From positions 528,153-592,152 of the forward strand of contig VZSE01008388.1 of assembly GCA_013398275.1 (NCBI GenBank): a stretch of DNA of 64,000 nucleotides, in the 5' to 3' direction. Below are positions 23,801 to 37,200 of this stretch, in pieces. This DNA is from Promerops cafer (lineage: Eukaryota > Chordata > Aves > Passeriformes > Nectariniidae). Made by a program: the position numbers and the translations under genes. The notes beneath the pieces were generated by a model. The model was not told where the DNA came from, did not search any database, and was given only the letters and a program-made list of their open reading frames with translations. How positions within the stretch are numbered: position 1 is the stretch's first letter; every line of letters begins with the position of its first letter.

Positions 23801-26800
23801 TAGCTGCTCAGGTGTTCAGTAAGTGATGCCTAGCTGGAGCTTTCTGTAAGTGCTGCGTGCACTGTTGGACCATGTAGTGGTTGGCAGCATGCCAGTGGTG
23901 TGCTCTGGTGAGGAAAGAATCACTAAAATGATGTCTTTGGCCTACCCCATCAGTGAGTCCTATGCTTACAGACCTACTTTAAAGCATCACTGGCAGGTGA
24001 TCTCTTATTACTGTAAACAATCACACAATGTCTACATTATTTCAAACAGAAGAACAGTTTAAATGTGATTTTCCAGCTCATAAAGTTTGTACTATTAACA
24101 GAGAAGGCCTTAAAAGCACTCAAGAGCAAATTATACCTTGATCTACTGATTTCTTAATGCTCTTGCCATCTTACTGTTACCTGTTACTACAGAAACTTAA
24201 TGTGTTTGTTGACTGAGATGCAGTACTCTGTAGCAGCTCATTAAGATTTCAAATGCTTTTTTTTTATTTCTACTGTACTACTTCACACATTTGGAAGGTG
24301 TCTTCTGTAAGTGTTCCTTAAGTCACGTTTTGTTTTTCATGTCCTTTCTTGAATTTTGTTGTGACTGCAGCAGACATTGGTGGGGTTTTGTGCATTGAAG
24401 CAATGCAGTGCTGGGCATACCTGTGCTTTGAATGTTTTTCTTATTCTCTATCTGCCTGCCTCACTTGATCTCTTTTATCTCTTAGGGACAGATTGGTCTT
24501 TATTCTGGACTTGAATAATTGAATATATATATATTCTCTATGTATCTAGCATATACAGGCATTGCAGCAGAATCAAGTTTTGCAGGTCAGGTAAAATGAA
24601 GTCAGAACTATCTTTAAAGAGTCTTTCTGAATAACTCCTTTCAGTAGTAGTTCTCAGAGCTTATTCTGTCAGTATAGAGAAATGGATGGAGTTTCTTAAG
24701 ATTAATAGACTTCGGTAAAGTTGATGTTTTATTTGTTAGGAGAAAACAGGTGAATGTGTAAAACACAGTGTTCTTATTTTGTTACATTCTGCCTCAAACC
24801 ACATTCTTGATGCAACAACGCTTGTACTACACATTCAGAAATTTCTGAAGTCTAGCCAAAGTTTGAGAAACCTTTATAAAGTGTGTAACATTATGGCTCC
24901 TTGAACTAGGTTTAGATCTTGCAAGCATGAATGGATTTGTAAACGAAGAAAATGGCTGGCTGCTGTTTATACTGAGATTCAGTAGTAGGTTATACACTAG
25001 GGTTTGTTAGCTGTTGATTCACTGGGGATGGAGAGGGGAGAGAAAGAGAAATTAATCACAAAATATATGACAAGATGAGAAAATAAATTCATATCAAGAC
25101 CTTGTGGTTTTTTAAATTGTTTATGCATTTTTTAAAGGGGATGGTTTGCAGTCTTAAGTTCAAAATACATTTTTGACAATATGTCTTGAAATGAGAAGTG
25201 AATAGTACAGTAATTGCCAAGCTGTGCCAACTTGGGACACGTCATGGGGTTCAGATATGTCTTCTTCTTAGACTGATAAACTTTTTAAAGATGTGCTCAG
25301 CATTCTCAGAATCTGATTGTGGCAAGAAGCAGCCTTTCATATGTTTATTGTACGTAATGGTAGTATCCAGCTTTCTTGGTGTATTTTTGATTTTTCATCT
25401 AAGAGTTAAATGAAAATGTTTACAACATACGATGCCAAAGCAACATTGACTTGCTTCTTGCCCAACTTGGCAGTCACTTGGATAGCTAGCTCAGAAACAA
25501 CAGTGGTTGCCCTGAGCTAAAAATGAATGCTGGAATGTGGTAGCAATAAAAGTAAACTGTAGAAAAAATTATGCACACACACATCTGATGGAGAGAGTTG
25601 AAAGGAGTGTATGGCTTCTTCCTTAATGTTGCATGAGATAACATCTCTTTAAAGTAGACAACTAATTTTTATTCTAGAGGAAATAACTTGAAAGACTTCT
25701 TTGCTCTTCCCTGAGGCATCATATTTTTGAGATAGACAACTTGGCATGATCATGTCATAAGAAAAGGCAGTGATTGTCATCATAGACTTCTTGGGTAGAT
25801 GGTTCTCTTAAATGCACATGTCAGTATTTCAAAGCTGCTCTGAATACTCTGGTATTTAGTACCAGTTTAGAGAGCCAGTTCACAATATGCTGTTAATTGC
25901 AATTTCAATCTGCTTTCCTCAAATCTTTTTTTCCCTAAGCACCTCCACTGCTAAGTTGTAGTAATGCAGACCAGTCTTAGCAGCTATGGGAGGGCTGCTG
26001 TAGGCAAGGGGGTTTGAACTGTCTTGATGTGTTCAGAAGGGATTTAACTGTTCCAGTGTTTATGCTAACTAGTCTGCTCTTGACTAACGAAGATGTGCTC
26101 TGGAAATAAAATACCTATTTTCAACATATGTAGATCTAAAATGCAGAAGGCTGTGCTGTTGTTCCTCTGTCTTAATTTCACATGCACTATGTTTGTGTTC
26201 CTGCAGTGATTTCTTACTAGCATCTTCTATTTACATATATGCACATATAATACTTGGCTAACACACATGGCACACATTTATTCTTGCTCTTTGTGCTCTA
26301 CACAAAGGTTTTCCAGACAAAGGAATGTTTTGCTGTTTTTTTTTTTTTCCCTTATAATGAGGAGTCATATTTTTTGCTTTCAGTTTATGAGCTTTCCTTT
26401 TTGGTTTTGCTGAATATCTAAATTGGTCCATTCATGTTTCCTATTAGATTGTTGGCACTTTTTGGCAGAAAAAAAGGAAGGGAAAAAAACCTCAAAGTTT
26501 TAAGCTAGAATGTATTTAAAACTGAAAGGGACTGTCTTTCGGTGAATGATGGATATACTAAGTGTGTATATTTTTTCTGAAAGAGTCCCATGTCTCAGGA
26601 AGATGGAGGAACTGCAAATTCTTATCCCTTAAACTGGAAGGACAAGTGGTGACTTCCTTTGCATGCATTTCAGACAAACCAGTGAGATTGGCTGCAAACC
26701 GAGGAGCAAGGAACTTCTCTCATCAAACTCACCAAAGGAAAAGTGTTCTGGTTCAGGATGTCTCTGTAAGCATTTGACTAGGGCTTTGTATAATTTTCAG

Positions 26801-28848
26801 TCTTCTTGGAAAGTGAGATTCCATGTTTCCTGAGTTGTTGGCTTCACTCAGCTTCACATGAGCTCCTAAATTAACAGGCATTCCACATAAAATATACCAG
26901 AGCTTGTAACATCCAGTTCCATTAGCTGAGTTTTGGTAATGGCTGGTTACGCACTGCAAGTTTACACACTGTAAACTTGAAGTCTTAGCTGATAAACTTT
27001 CTTATGCTATTTCAATTCAGTAAGAAAATAATCTTTTGGTTTAAAAAGAGCATCTCTCTTTAATCCTGGGAGTGGAGGTCATTTTGCAAAAATGTTGATT
27101 AAGTAGTCATCCGTTCAACTCTCTGAAGGCCAGCATAGGTCGTTACTGTTTTGTCAAATTAACTTTATTAAATCATCTAGACTCTTACATAACTTCAATA
27201 AAAAGGTTGGTTCTTATTTGTCCAGTGAATCAGCTTAATACATGGGTGTTCCTTGGGGGCTTTTCACTAGTACGGCAGTGCAATTCCAGAAGAAAAATTG
27301 CTGTTAAATATTATTATCAATGCTTCTTCTCCATGCTGTATATGTGATTAGAAAGCTATTGTGCATGGACAGAATGTAGCAATCTAATGAGCTTTGGGAA
27401 GGTTCAAAGTGAGAGGAATTATCCTTAAAGTTGCTTATACATCCTTAGGAGTTTACCAGTCTGGGTCCAAAGTAATAGTTACTCTGTAATAGTTACACTT
27501 CTAAAAATTTTTTCAGTCTTCAGAGCTATAAGGAAAAAAATTGTAAAATTGCAGTCAGGTGCTTGCATTAATATTTTTGCTAGTTCTGTTCTTTACTCAA
27601 AATGCTGGCAGTTACGGTATTTAAAAGCTACAGAAAGCAAAAGAAAGTAAGTAATTTTGCATAGCCAGGGGAAGTGCTGAAATGCTTAAAATTACCATAG
27701 AGGTCCTATTAGAAACACTGTTCAGTCAGTATGTTTAAAATGTGTCCTTTTTGATACTATTCATTAGTCTTCAGTAGTTTTTCCAGTGATGCTGTCTGGA
27801 CAAGGGCACAGTGTTGTGTAACTGTTGTGTTTGTGCCAGGTGCACAAGTGTAGTGTTTGTGGTAAGTGATGCTTTCCAGAGCTTTGATAGTGGCTTTTGG
27901 CTAGCAGGAGTCACTTGTTTGATTTATTCATGTTTCAAGCTTGTTTCTAGTAAAATGTCAGCTGGCAGATAATGACTTTTTCCCCTTTCGAATTAGTATT
28001 TTCAGACGTTCAACACCCTTGTAAAAAGGATGTTTGCAAAGAATGTTTATCAAACAGGTCCCAGATGAGCAATGCTTGCAGCTGCCTTTGCTATCTTGTG
28101 ACCTCTCTGTGTGCATGTCACTGATTCTGTTCATGTTTGCCAGGATAGGTGTGTTTTAGAATGGTATCTTGTTATGTGTGTAGTACTGACTAACCTATCT
28201 GAATTGAATATGCAGATTCTTGGGTGTGGTGCTTACACTGAGATGGATTTTTGGGCTACTTAATATTTAACAACCTGAAGGGTGTTTTTGTTTCCTTTAA
28301 GAAGATATCTCTGATCAGCTTACCAGTGTAAAATATTTCAAAAATAGTGTTTTGTAGGAAATGTTTTATGGAATTATGGTTATGGAAAGCTGGTATGTAT
28401 GAGATTTTGTTACAAGGATTGCTGTCGATCTTAACAGCAGTAGTGTGATAATTTGTGTATTAGTGGGCACCTTTCTGTCGCCTGTAAATTTAGCTCTTCT
28501 ACATGTTGAATAACTTGGATATTTCAAGATTACTAGCTACTGGTCAGAGATCATATGCTTTTTCAAGGAAGTGGTTTAAGCATACTGCACTAGTAAAACT
28601 GGAATAATGCCTTTTAAGAGTTTATATCTTTAGTTATCCTACACAAGTTTTGTTTAAATATTACAGATCAAGTAGTGATCATGTACCTGATCTTACTTTC
28701 CACTTGAAATACTTTAAAATAATACTATAATTTAATAGTGTCAAGATTATGCAAGGAGGAAAAAAAGCTGCTATCTCTTAACAGGATTTTAAATTGTTCA
28801 TCCATCAGAGCATCAAACTAAGTCCTCAGACTAAATCCTTGTACTGAA

Positions 28849-29335
28849 GTCACAGAATTGTAGAATGGTTTGAGTTGGAAGGTACTTTAAATATAATTTA
28901 GTTTCAGCCCCCTTTTGCAATGGGCAGGGAATACCTTTCACTAGACTGAGTTGCTCAGATCTCTGTCCAGCCCAGCCTTAGACACTTCTAGGGATGAGGC
29001 ATCCACCACTTCTCTGGACAACCTGTTGCAGCGTCTCACCACCCTCACAGTAAAGAATTTCTTCCTAATAGCTAATTCCAGCCTACCCTCTTTCAGTTCA
29101 AAGCCATTGCCCCTTGTCCTGTCACTACATGCTCTTGTAAAAAGCCCCTCTCCAGGTCTCTTGTAGGTCCCTTGGGTACTGGAAGGCTGCAGTAAGGTCA
29201 CACCAGAGCCTTCTCTTCTCCAGGCTGAACAATTCCAACTCTCTCAACCTGTTTTCACAGAAGAGGTGCTCCAGCCCTCATCTTCTTTATGGCCCTCTTC
29301 TGGACTTGCTTCAGCAGCTGATGTTGTGTTGGGAC
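28849..29335 (-). repeat. CR1 LINE fragment, reverse orientation, in ADSS2 intron 1
   Basis: On the + strand it begins with CACAGAATTGTAGAATGGTT, the reverse complement of a CR1 tail. It continues with GCATCCACCACTTCTCTGG and CTCACCACCCTCACAGTAAA, the reverse complement of the CR1 C-terminal coding region. The far end reads CTCTTCTGGACTTGCTTCAG. It is a 5'-truncated, diverged copy. Confidence 0.93.
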
Positions 29336-31714
29336 ACACAGCAAAGGTTCGTGCTTGTTATTCATGATGATTTTCATGCTGTGTCTCCCAGTAAATGGAA
29401 GGAAATGTTTTAATTCCAATCCAACTGGCACCTTTTTGAGCTGGATTTTACATTGTAATTTCATAAAGCTGTGGGCTGCTGAAACCACTGATTCTTTGGT
29501 CACCAAAAATCCTTTGGGAGCGGAGAGAAAACTGTTCCAAGTACTATCTTGAAAGATACAAGGTGAAACAATAATGGACGGAAGGAAGACAAACCGAATG
29601 CTTTTAACTTATTTTAGTGCTGAGAAGGTTGCTGACTTCTGAAAATCCAATTTTAGAATCCTTAAAGTATGCTTAGACTGCAATGCTATGTCTTGATAGA
29701 GATGTACAAGTAAATGGCACTGTATTTAAGTGAAGTATGCTTGGGACTTCAGGTGTATTGCCTGAGCCCCTTGACAGGAGCGTGGTGTTATTGGTTGTTG
29801 CTGGTTCTTACTGCTCCTTGTTTTGGGTTGCTATTTTGTTGCCAGAGTATTGTAGAATTGGTTTGGTGTTCTTTTTTTTGTTCTATTCCTATATATTCAT
29901 TTTTCTGTGATGAAAGAGGCTTCCTCTGGTGCTGTTCTGCAGAATGGGAAGAAAGCATCCCAGTGAAGTTCTTTTTTCAGAGTGCTGCTGAGGTCTTACA
30001 TCTCTCATGTACAAGAAGTCATCTTTCAGCCTTGTCAGTCTTGTTGTGCAGTCAGTCTGTTTGTAGCTGAATCCAGAGTTGCCTTGCCCTCAGGGCTGAG
30101 TATCTTAGCCATGGCACACTTGTTGGCTCAGCCAAAGGAAATCTTGTTGTGGAGGGAGAAGGGCAAAAGAAGCCACTGCTACACGTGTGTGGTGTATTCC
30201 AGACTGAGCCAGAGCATCCTTTGGTCTTGCTGCACAATTGTCCACTGCCTATGTTGGCACACAGGTATTTCAGTTTTCATATATATGGGAGAGAAGTCCT
30301 GTTGTTAACTGATTTTTTTTTTAGTTAGTTAGGGAGTATTGCCAGCCTCAGTGTATATTTTGACTGAAATTATTTGTATATCTTAATTTCCCTCTGGCAA
30401 AAGCTTTATGTAAGGTATTGAATATCGTTTGAACAGGAACTTTGTTTAACTAATAGTGAAAATAATTTCTACAGTTAGTTCTTCATTAATAATGTTTAAA
30501 CATGTGAGTCAAAGGAGTGTTAGTTTGAATGACCTAGCTGGTCCCATTTGGGTTGGATGAGGGAGGAGGAGTGAGAAATCCAGATGGAAAGCGCAGAAGC
30601 CAGGAGTGACTTCATCAGTTTAAAGCTTAAATTATGCTCAGAGGCAATAGTTGCCTGCATTAACATCAATATCTGGAGAAGGGAAAAAACGACCCAAAAT
30701 AAATTCAAACCCCATAACCTAAAAACAACCCTCCCCTTCACCTCACCACCACTAGAACGCCAAGTTCAGATTTCTGTAATTAGAATTGTTTACCAAACCC
30801 ATGTTGAGCAATATCTGAGCACATAACATGTGTACACTTCACTGCAAGTTCACTGTAAAGTGTACGGTGCAAACCATTATTTTAATATATTACAACTCAT
30901 ACTGTGTAACCACATGCTTGCACTGGTAGAGCTTACCTGTAAATCAGCAGAAGAATTTTGAAAATCGAGTTCATGACATGTTGTTGCTTCAATGCTCTCT
31001 TAAAATAGGGTTTGAAATTAAAAATACTTTTCAAAATGACTCATTTTGACAGAACGACATCAACAGCAGTGTGGGGACTGACTTAATATTCTACCAGACA
31101 GCTTCCATCAATAACACTTTTAGGATTGAATCTTTTCATATTGTAGGCATCATAATATTATAATCAATAATTTCTGAGACTCGAATTTGAGTCTAATCTG
31201 AATACACTTTTGGAAACATTGAGGTATTGATATGGCTTAAGATGGTGATTCGTCACACGTTTGCTACTTTAGTCTCTAGCAAAATCCCTTAGAGTTGCTC
31301 ACAGTAAACATGCAGGATTAAATACCACTAGTTTGCTTCTGGATGAAGCATGAGCTCTGTTGCATGAACAGTTCAGGGTTTAAAAGGTAAAATGCCATTT
31401 TTATTCTGTCAGCCATGGAGTATTTTTCAGTGAGCATGGAACCAACACCCTTGGCATCACTCAGCAGTGCAAAGATGAAATCTTGACACTGCCAGAAGTC
31501 AGCAGTTATGCTCTTGTGACTAGCAGAGTCAGAGGCTGCATGTTGTACACCTTGTTCAAGCACATGTGACTGCTGAACTTTAAGTTGCCATGTCTGAATG
31601 GCACTAGTAACTTGTCAAACTTTAGGACACTAAGAATTTATGGTTGATCATGATCTAATTTCTAGAGTGGCCAGTTTTTCTTTCTCTTTTTTGGACATTC
31701 ATGACACTAGAGAA

Positions 31715-31716
<2 letters not shown>

Positions 31717-31747
<31 letters not shown>
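31717..31747. repeat. 31-base T homopolymer
   Basis: An unbroken run of 31 T in ADSS2 intron 1, followed by AATAAAG. It could be a reverse-oriented poly(A) tail, but no retrocopy is recognisable beside it. Confidence 0.9.
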
Positions 31748-31751
<4 letters not shown>

Positions 31752-34172
31752 AAGTGAAAAGCAAAACATGAAATTAACTTGTCCAGCTAGTAGAGAATTT
31801 CAAATGAATAGTCATTCACTAATGTTGGCATTATTTGGCATTATTAGTCCAGTTTATTTATGCTGCCGTGGGAGACTTTGGACTTGTCTTCCCATTTGTG
31901 ACTTACTAATACCTCAGTACTTCAGTGTTGTACTTAGACTTATCTATTGAATTTTCATTTAAAGCACTTCAGCGCTCATGTTAAAGTTGTCTAGACTGAT
32001 ATTAGCAGTGAATCAAATAGAAAGGAATAATTTGAAGGAATCTGATGTGGAAGAAGGTAACTATCACTTTCAGCACAAGTACTTGACTATAAATGATACT
32101 TTAGTGCTTAACTGTTCTTTGCCAAGCAAATTTTTGCTTAGCTTCTCAAACATTGAGTAGAAAACTAGTGTCTTTTATTACTAAAAATACCTAGTGCATT
32201 TTATATAAACATATAACTTAATAGTTCTTAAAATATCATCTACTTTTGCAGTAACTTGCAGTAGCTCAGGAGTATCAGCATTGCATTTCAAAAATAATTG
32301 TAAATGATCTATCTGCTAATGTATCTAGTTAACATCCTTTTAAAGCAGACACACAATTGTGGAATGGTAGACAGCTAAATAACCTTTCTTAAAGCTGTTG
32401 AGTAGAAAGAATGAAAACAGGAACAGGAAGTTTATTCCTGAGCATTTATTACTTTCTTAAAAGAGTAAATTTGAAAAGCCTGCTTTGTGTCTTTGTTCAA
32501 TATGTTTCATTTGTTGTGAATTGAAAATTTATCATTGTCTGGTTGAGTCAGATCACTTGCAGTGAAAATCTGCATCCAAAGATCTTTACAGCTACTTCAA
32601 GGTAATGTTTATTGTGTGGAAAAATTCTGCAGTATGTTATTAAAAAATTTAAATTTTTGTTAAATTCAGGCATTTTTTTTTCTTGGGTGAAGGTTTGTAA
32701 GTTTTCCCTCTTTTCAGAAGAGGTGCAATGGTTGCAATGGTTCCTCAAATAGATAATGCTGAAATTACAAAATTTTCATTGCTGACTTTAATGAGATTAG
32801 GCTTATACGTGTGTCATGTGTGTCTCTGTACTGGCACAAATGTTTGGTATCTACAACTACTCTTTATTTGTACTGTCAGATACAGCTTTATGTATTAGAT
32901 TCATATTTCGTAAATGTTGTAGAAGTAGTGAGTAGCTGTTGAGTCCATTGCCTAGAAAAGTCCATCTGTGATACAATATTCTGAAATATTTCAGATTTAT
33001 AATTCCATGGATTAATAATTCTTATAAGTTTATTTTCTCTTCTTTTCATATAATGCCTTTCTTCATTTTGTCTTGTGCTGAAACATGGCTCAGCTTAAAA
33101 GTCTCTTTGTAAGGTTTTCTTTCTGTGAAGCAGTTTGTTTAACTTCTGGTGCAAGGTGCCTGTAAAGGATGTTCCTGTGGTTATGACAAACAGAACCATT
33201 TTGTATGTAACCTTGTCTTGCACAAATGACTGGGTCACAAGAGAGTATAAGCTTATTTTCAAAGGTACAACAAACAAGAACTGGGCATATTTGGTAACTG
33301 TTTTGTAATCTTTTTAGTTTCATAATCCTTTCTTGACCGTCTTTAAGACTTGGTCACAAGCTTCTTTTAGTATTTTAGATGGTTTTCACAGTTTAATGAA
33401 TCTCTTAATGCTCTCTTTGTTGTAATGAACAGAGCTAGAAATGTTTGAAGCGTTAGTTTGATGTAAATGGTTTCTGGTAACTTACGAAAACACAGTTGTT
33501 TTAGTTGTCTTTAGATTCATCCCTTAAACAGCATGTTTAACATAACATGTATTTAACATAAATGACTTGTACTGTTAGATAACTTCTCTTATCAGGAAGG
33601 AGGTATAGAATCAACTAGGTAGTTTTGCTGGTTACTATTCACAGAAAAACACTCAAAAGTCTGAACCCAAAATTCAGAATAACAAGCCTGCATGTTGCCA
33701 GATGATGAGACTTAGCTATCCCAATAACTGTATGGTTTTATACTTGCAGTTTAACTGGGCTTTTCTTTTTTTTTTTACTTTGCTAAGGTTGCAGTTCCAC
33801 TCTTAATACTTTTACTTTCCATAACTGTAACAGAAAACTAATAAAATTGATGATGGCTTTTAGAAATGTTTGCATGCTCTAGAATATTTATATCTGATAA
33901 ATTTAGAAACATTTTAATCTCATTCCCCAATTTGGTACCTTTGATGAACCAAAACACTGTTCAAAGTCTATATAGCAGATAATACTGATGTTGAAATTGT
34001 CCAGTTTGACAGAACAAGTTTGGCTGATTTCCTGGGAAATCTCTGAATGCTCTTTTGTCAGTAACAGAAATGAAAACTGTGGAACCAATTTATTCGATCT
34101 CTATACTGTGTGTTCATTTGTCTTTAGTGTCAAAAACTGTTAACACTTTTTTTCTCCCTCCCCCCCACTCAG

Positions 34173-34275
34173 GGAGGCAATAATGCAGGGCATACAGTTG
34201 TTGTGGATGCTGTGGAGTATGACTTTCATCTTCTGCCAAGTGGGATCATCAATCCAAAAGTCACTGCATTCATTG
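34173..34275 (+). CDS. ADSS2: ADSS2 exon 2
   Basis: The acceptor follows a C-rich tract ending in CACTCAG, and the donor is ATTG|GTAAGT. It starts in phase 0 with GGA GGC AAT and ends in phase 1. It encodes [17 protein letters not shown] and then [17 protein letters not shown], the conserved N-terminal substrate-binding segment of AdSS. Its first codon continues the CRCQ end expected from exon 1. Confidence 0.97.
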
Positions 34276-37200
34276 GTAAGTGGGACATCTCTAAAAAACA
34301 GACAGTACTGTAGTTACAGATTTCTGACATATTAAAATAACAAAATGTATGAGGACATACAGAATCGGGATTCTTTTTCTTCAATTTTTCCTAGGCCTAG
34401 ACTGTTTACTGTCTTCCTAATACTGCCCTTACTCATTTGTGAAGTTTGGATTACAGAAATTTCTTTTCTCTCGGATAGGTCGCCTTTGTTCTTATCTAAC
34501 CTACCAATGTAAACAGCTAGCTTCCCAGTGTGTCTTCATTCTCCCATTCTCTTTTATTTTCTCTACTGTTTATATCTTTTATTCTCAGTATACCCCTCTC
34601 TCTTTTAATCTTCATCTCTGGTAAGTATTTACCAGTACTTTTTGAACCATAGATCTTCCCTCCCTTTTCCACTGGTTTGTGAAATGGATGCTTAACTCCA
34701 AAAGACTTCCACACCCTAGAGTTCTTACCAGGAAGTCCTCTCAGGAGAGTACATTGGAAGGTTTAGGGCAGTGGCATACTAGATGATCTATGATCTGTTT
34801 GCTTTGTGAAAAGGGATTTAGGCTATCTAGTCTGTTGCCCCTAAAAAACTACTTACCCCCTTACCGCTCCCCCTTCTTGGAATCCTGTTTCCAATCCTAC
34901 ATGGTTGGGTTTTTGTTTTTCTTTGGATTGCTTGGATGGCCAACGTACTTCATAATGTGGTGTAGCCCATAGAATTTCCTTCTAAAAATGAAGGTAAACA
35001 TATATACACACACCATTGTAACTATGTTTGTGCTTGAGTGCTGTTTCACCAAACAGTTTGGGTCTCTGGGTCTAAAGGCAATGACTTAGCAGCACTTCTA
35101 TGTTGCTCCTTTGATACCTAGAGCTCCTGTCCCTTACACTGTGTACTTCTCCAAGTCAGGATTCTGTTGCTGTGCTCTTCCTGTCTCTTCTTCCTGCATT
35201 TCATTGCTTTGAGCCTGCAGTCTTGCCTTTCAGCTTAGTATACCTGCCAAGAGCAAGTGGTCATTGGCAGTTCGCTAAAGAGCAGCTGAAGAGCCTCTGT
35301 CACAAGTTACTTGATTCATAAACAGTCCAGCTGGTAGTGACTGTATACTCTGTCAGCAGTAAATCTGTGCTTGATGGGATTTGGTGGTTAATTGCCTATT
35401 TTCATCTGTTACATTGTGACTTGATAATGGGATACTTATGGATCAACTTGTCCTGCCTAATACTTCTACAGAAATGGAGCCAGTGGGCATGGAAAAAGGT
35501 TGGAATGTTGACTGTTCCTAGTCTTGAGGGCTGAGGCAGATGATACTACTTCTCTTTTGATGTTACTATGCTTCTTAAGATTATTGCTTGAAAACAGGAA
35601 AAAAGGATGCCCATTTGCCTTGTGTTCTTTGGTGGACTTGGTTGAATAGGAAGGCCCCCATCCTTTAACAATACAGTAGTTGGGAGAGAACTTTTTACAA
35701 ACCCTCTTGCCTGTATCTTCTTTCTTTTGGTCTTGCCTGTTCTGAAGTTTTTTCTAGTTTCTTTTAGGTATGCTTTATGTATAAAATCTCTTTCAGGGGA
35801 AAAAAAAGGTTTAGGATTCCACTGAAAGAACATATATGTTAATCAAAAAAAGGGTAAGGGCAAAATGATTGGAGTATTATAATAGAGTATTCCTACTGTT
35901 TAGGACTGCATCGTGAAGGTAATAGTGAAGAAGTCTTAAAATACTTTGTGTTTTGATGTTTAGAATGCTATGAAATTAGGTGATGTGCAAATAGTTTTGG
36001 ATGGCAAATCCCATCTTCAGCCAGGTGTTCTACTGGTAGCTTTGAATCTACTGAGTTTGGTATGGCCTTAAGATGGTTCAGTTTTGCCGTGAGAATGCTC
36101 CTTCCTAGGCACTCAGCGGTGCTGGTTAATTGGATGAACTAGTAGTCTTTTTCTGAGCAATGTGACAGCTGTAGGAAGGCAAGCTTGCTTTTGATAGGGC
36201 TCTTCCCTCTGTTGCTTTTGCTAGTCTCTTAACAGTCCCCCCTCTATGTACAGAATATTCTGTGTCTATTTACAGCAAAAAAGTGCCTGCAAGGATGCTA
36301 GTGTTTATAATAGTGATAGAAATGTGCCAAGCTTTTAGAAAACAATAAGGTTATTAAAATTAACTACAAAGAGGGAAGTTAATTTTAGATATGAGGAGGA
36401 AGAAGAAGTTGGATTTCAGACTGTTCTACGATTCTGTTACTGTTTGCACCGTCTAAACTGAAAGTTTGTTGCATTTATTAGGAAGATTCAATGCATGTAG
36501 GTAGAAATGAATACTTTAGGAGCAAATCTGGCTTAGACAAATTCCTAAGAATCAAAATTACATGAAGTTAAAAAACTTAAATAAAATACTCTGCACACAA
36601 AATATGAAGTGTCTTTGAACTGTTTGAAATATTTTTTCCCATGCTCAACATAATTAAATAAATTTTGTATAATGATTTTCTTCAGGAAATGGTGTTGTAA
36701 TTCATTTGCCAGGACTCTTTGAAGAAGCTGAAAAAAACTTAAAGAAAGGAAAAGGTGAGAATTTTAAGATACTACTTTTAAAATAGTTTGTGGGAAAGTC
36801 CTCAAATGATTTAGATGGAGGATGCCTCTGTAGAGGTTACATACAATGTATTTTTCCACAGCTCACTTTAGCTGTTGCTTTCTGACAGGAGTCTTGCTAT
36901 AAGCACTAGAGCCCCATAGGAAGGCAGATAAAAGGAATCTCTGTACAGTTTCAGAGTATAATCTAAATCAGAATTGTCTGCAGACATTTTTCTTTGCTTA
37001 AAAAAGTGAATTTAAGTAGTTAAATGGCTTTTTTTAAGTGTGTTAACCTCTTCAAAGTAATTTTACTTCTTACAATATTGGTGTACACTTTGGTGACCAT
37101 GTTAATGTAAATAGGTGCTGTGGCAATCACTTCTTGATTCAGAACTCAGTTTTTGGATACTTTTTGTTATGTCTATAGCCATGCTTGGCAGCAGTCTGCT

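Larger units (their letters stand above)
19858..34172 (+). other. ADSS2: ADSS2 intron 1 (visible part), no genes recognised
   Basis: This is about 14.3 kb of AT-rich intron after the CpG island. It holds one CR1 fragment in reverse orientation (about 28849-29335), a T8-G13 homopolymer junction at 20867-20887 and a 31-base T tract at 31717-31747. Open frames up to 118 codons occur (for example 29714-30070), but they have no family resemblance or splice context. I see no other gene or RNA in it. Confidence 0.8.

Noticed and set aside
29714..30070. 118-codon + strand frame in ADSS2 intron 1, rich in Cys, Leu and Phe
   Set aside because: Composition follows local T-richness. There is no domain, no splice context and no repeat-coded protein motif.
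31717..31747. T31 tract as the tail of a retrocopied gene on the minus strand
   Set aside because: No coding remnant or target-site duplication could be recognised beside it.
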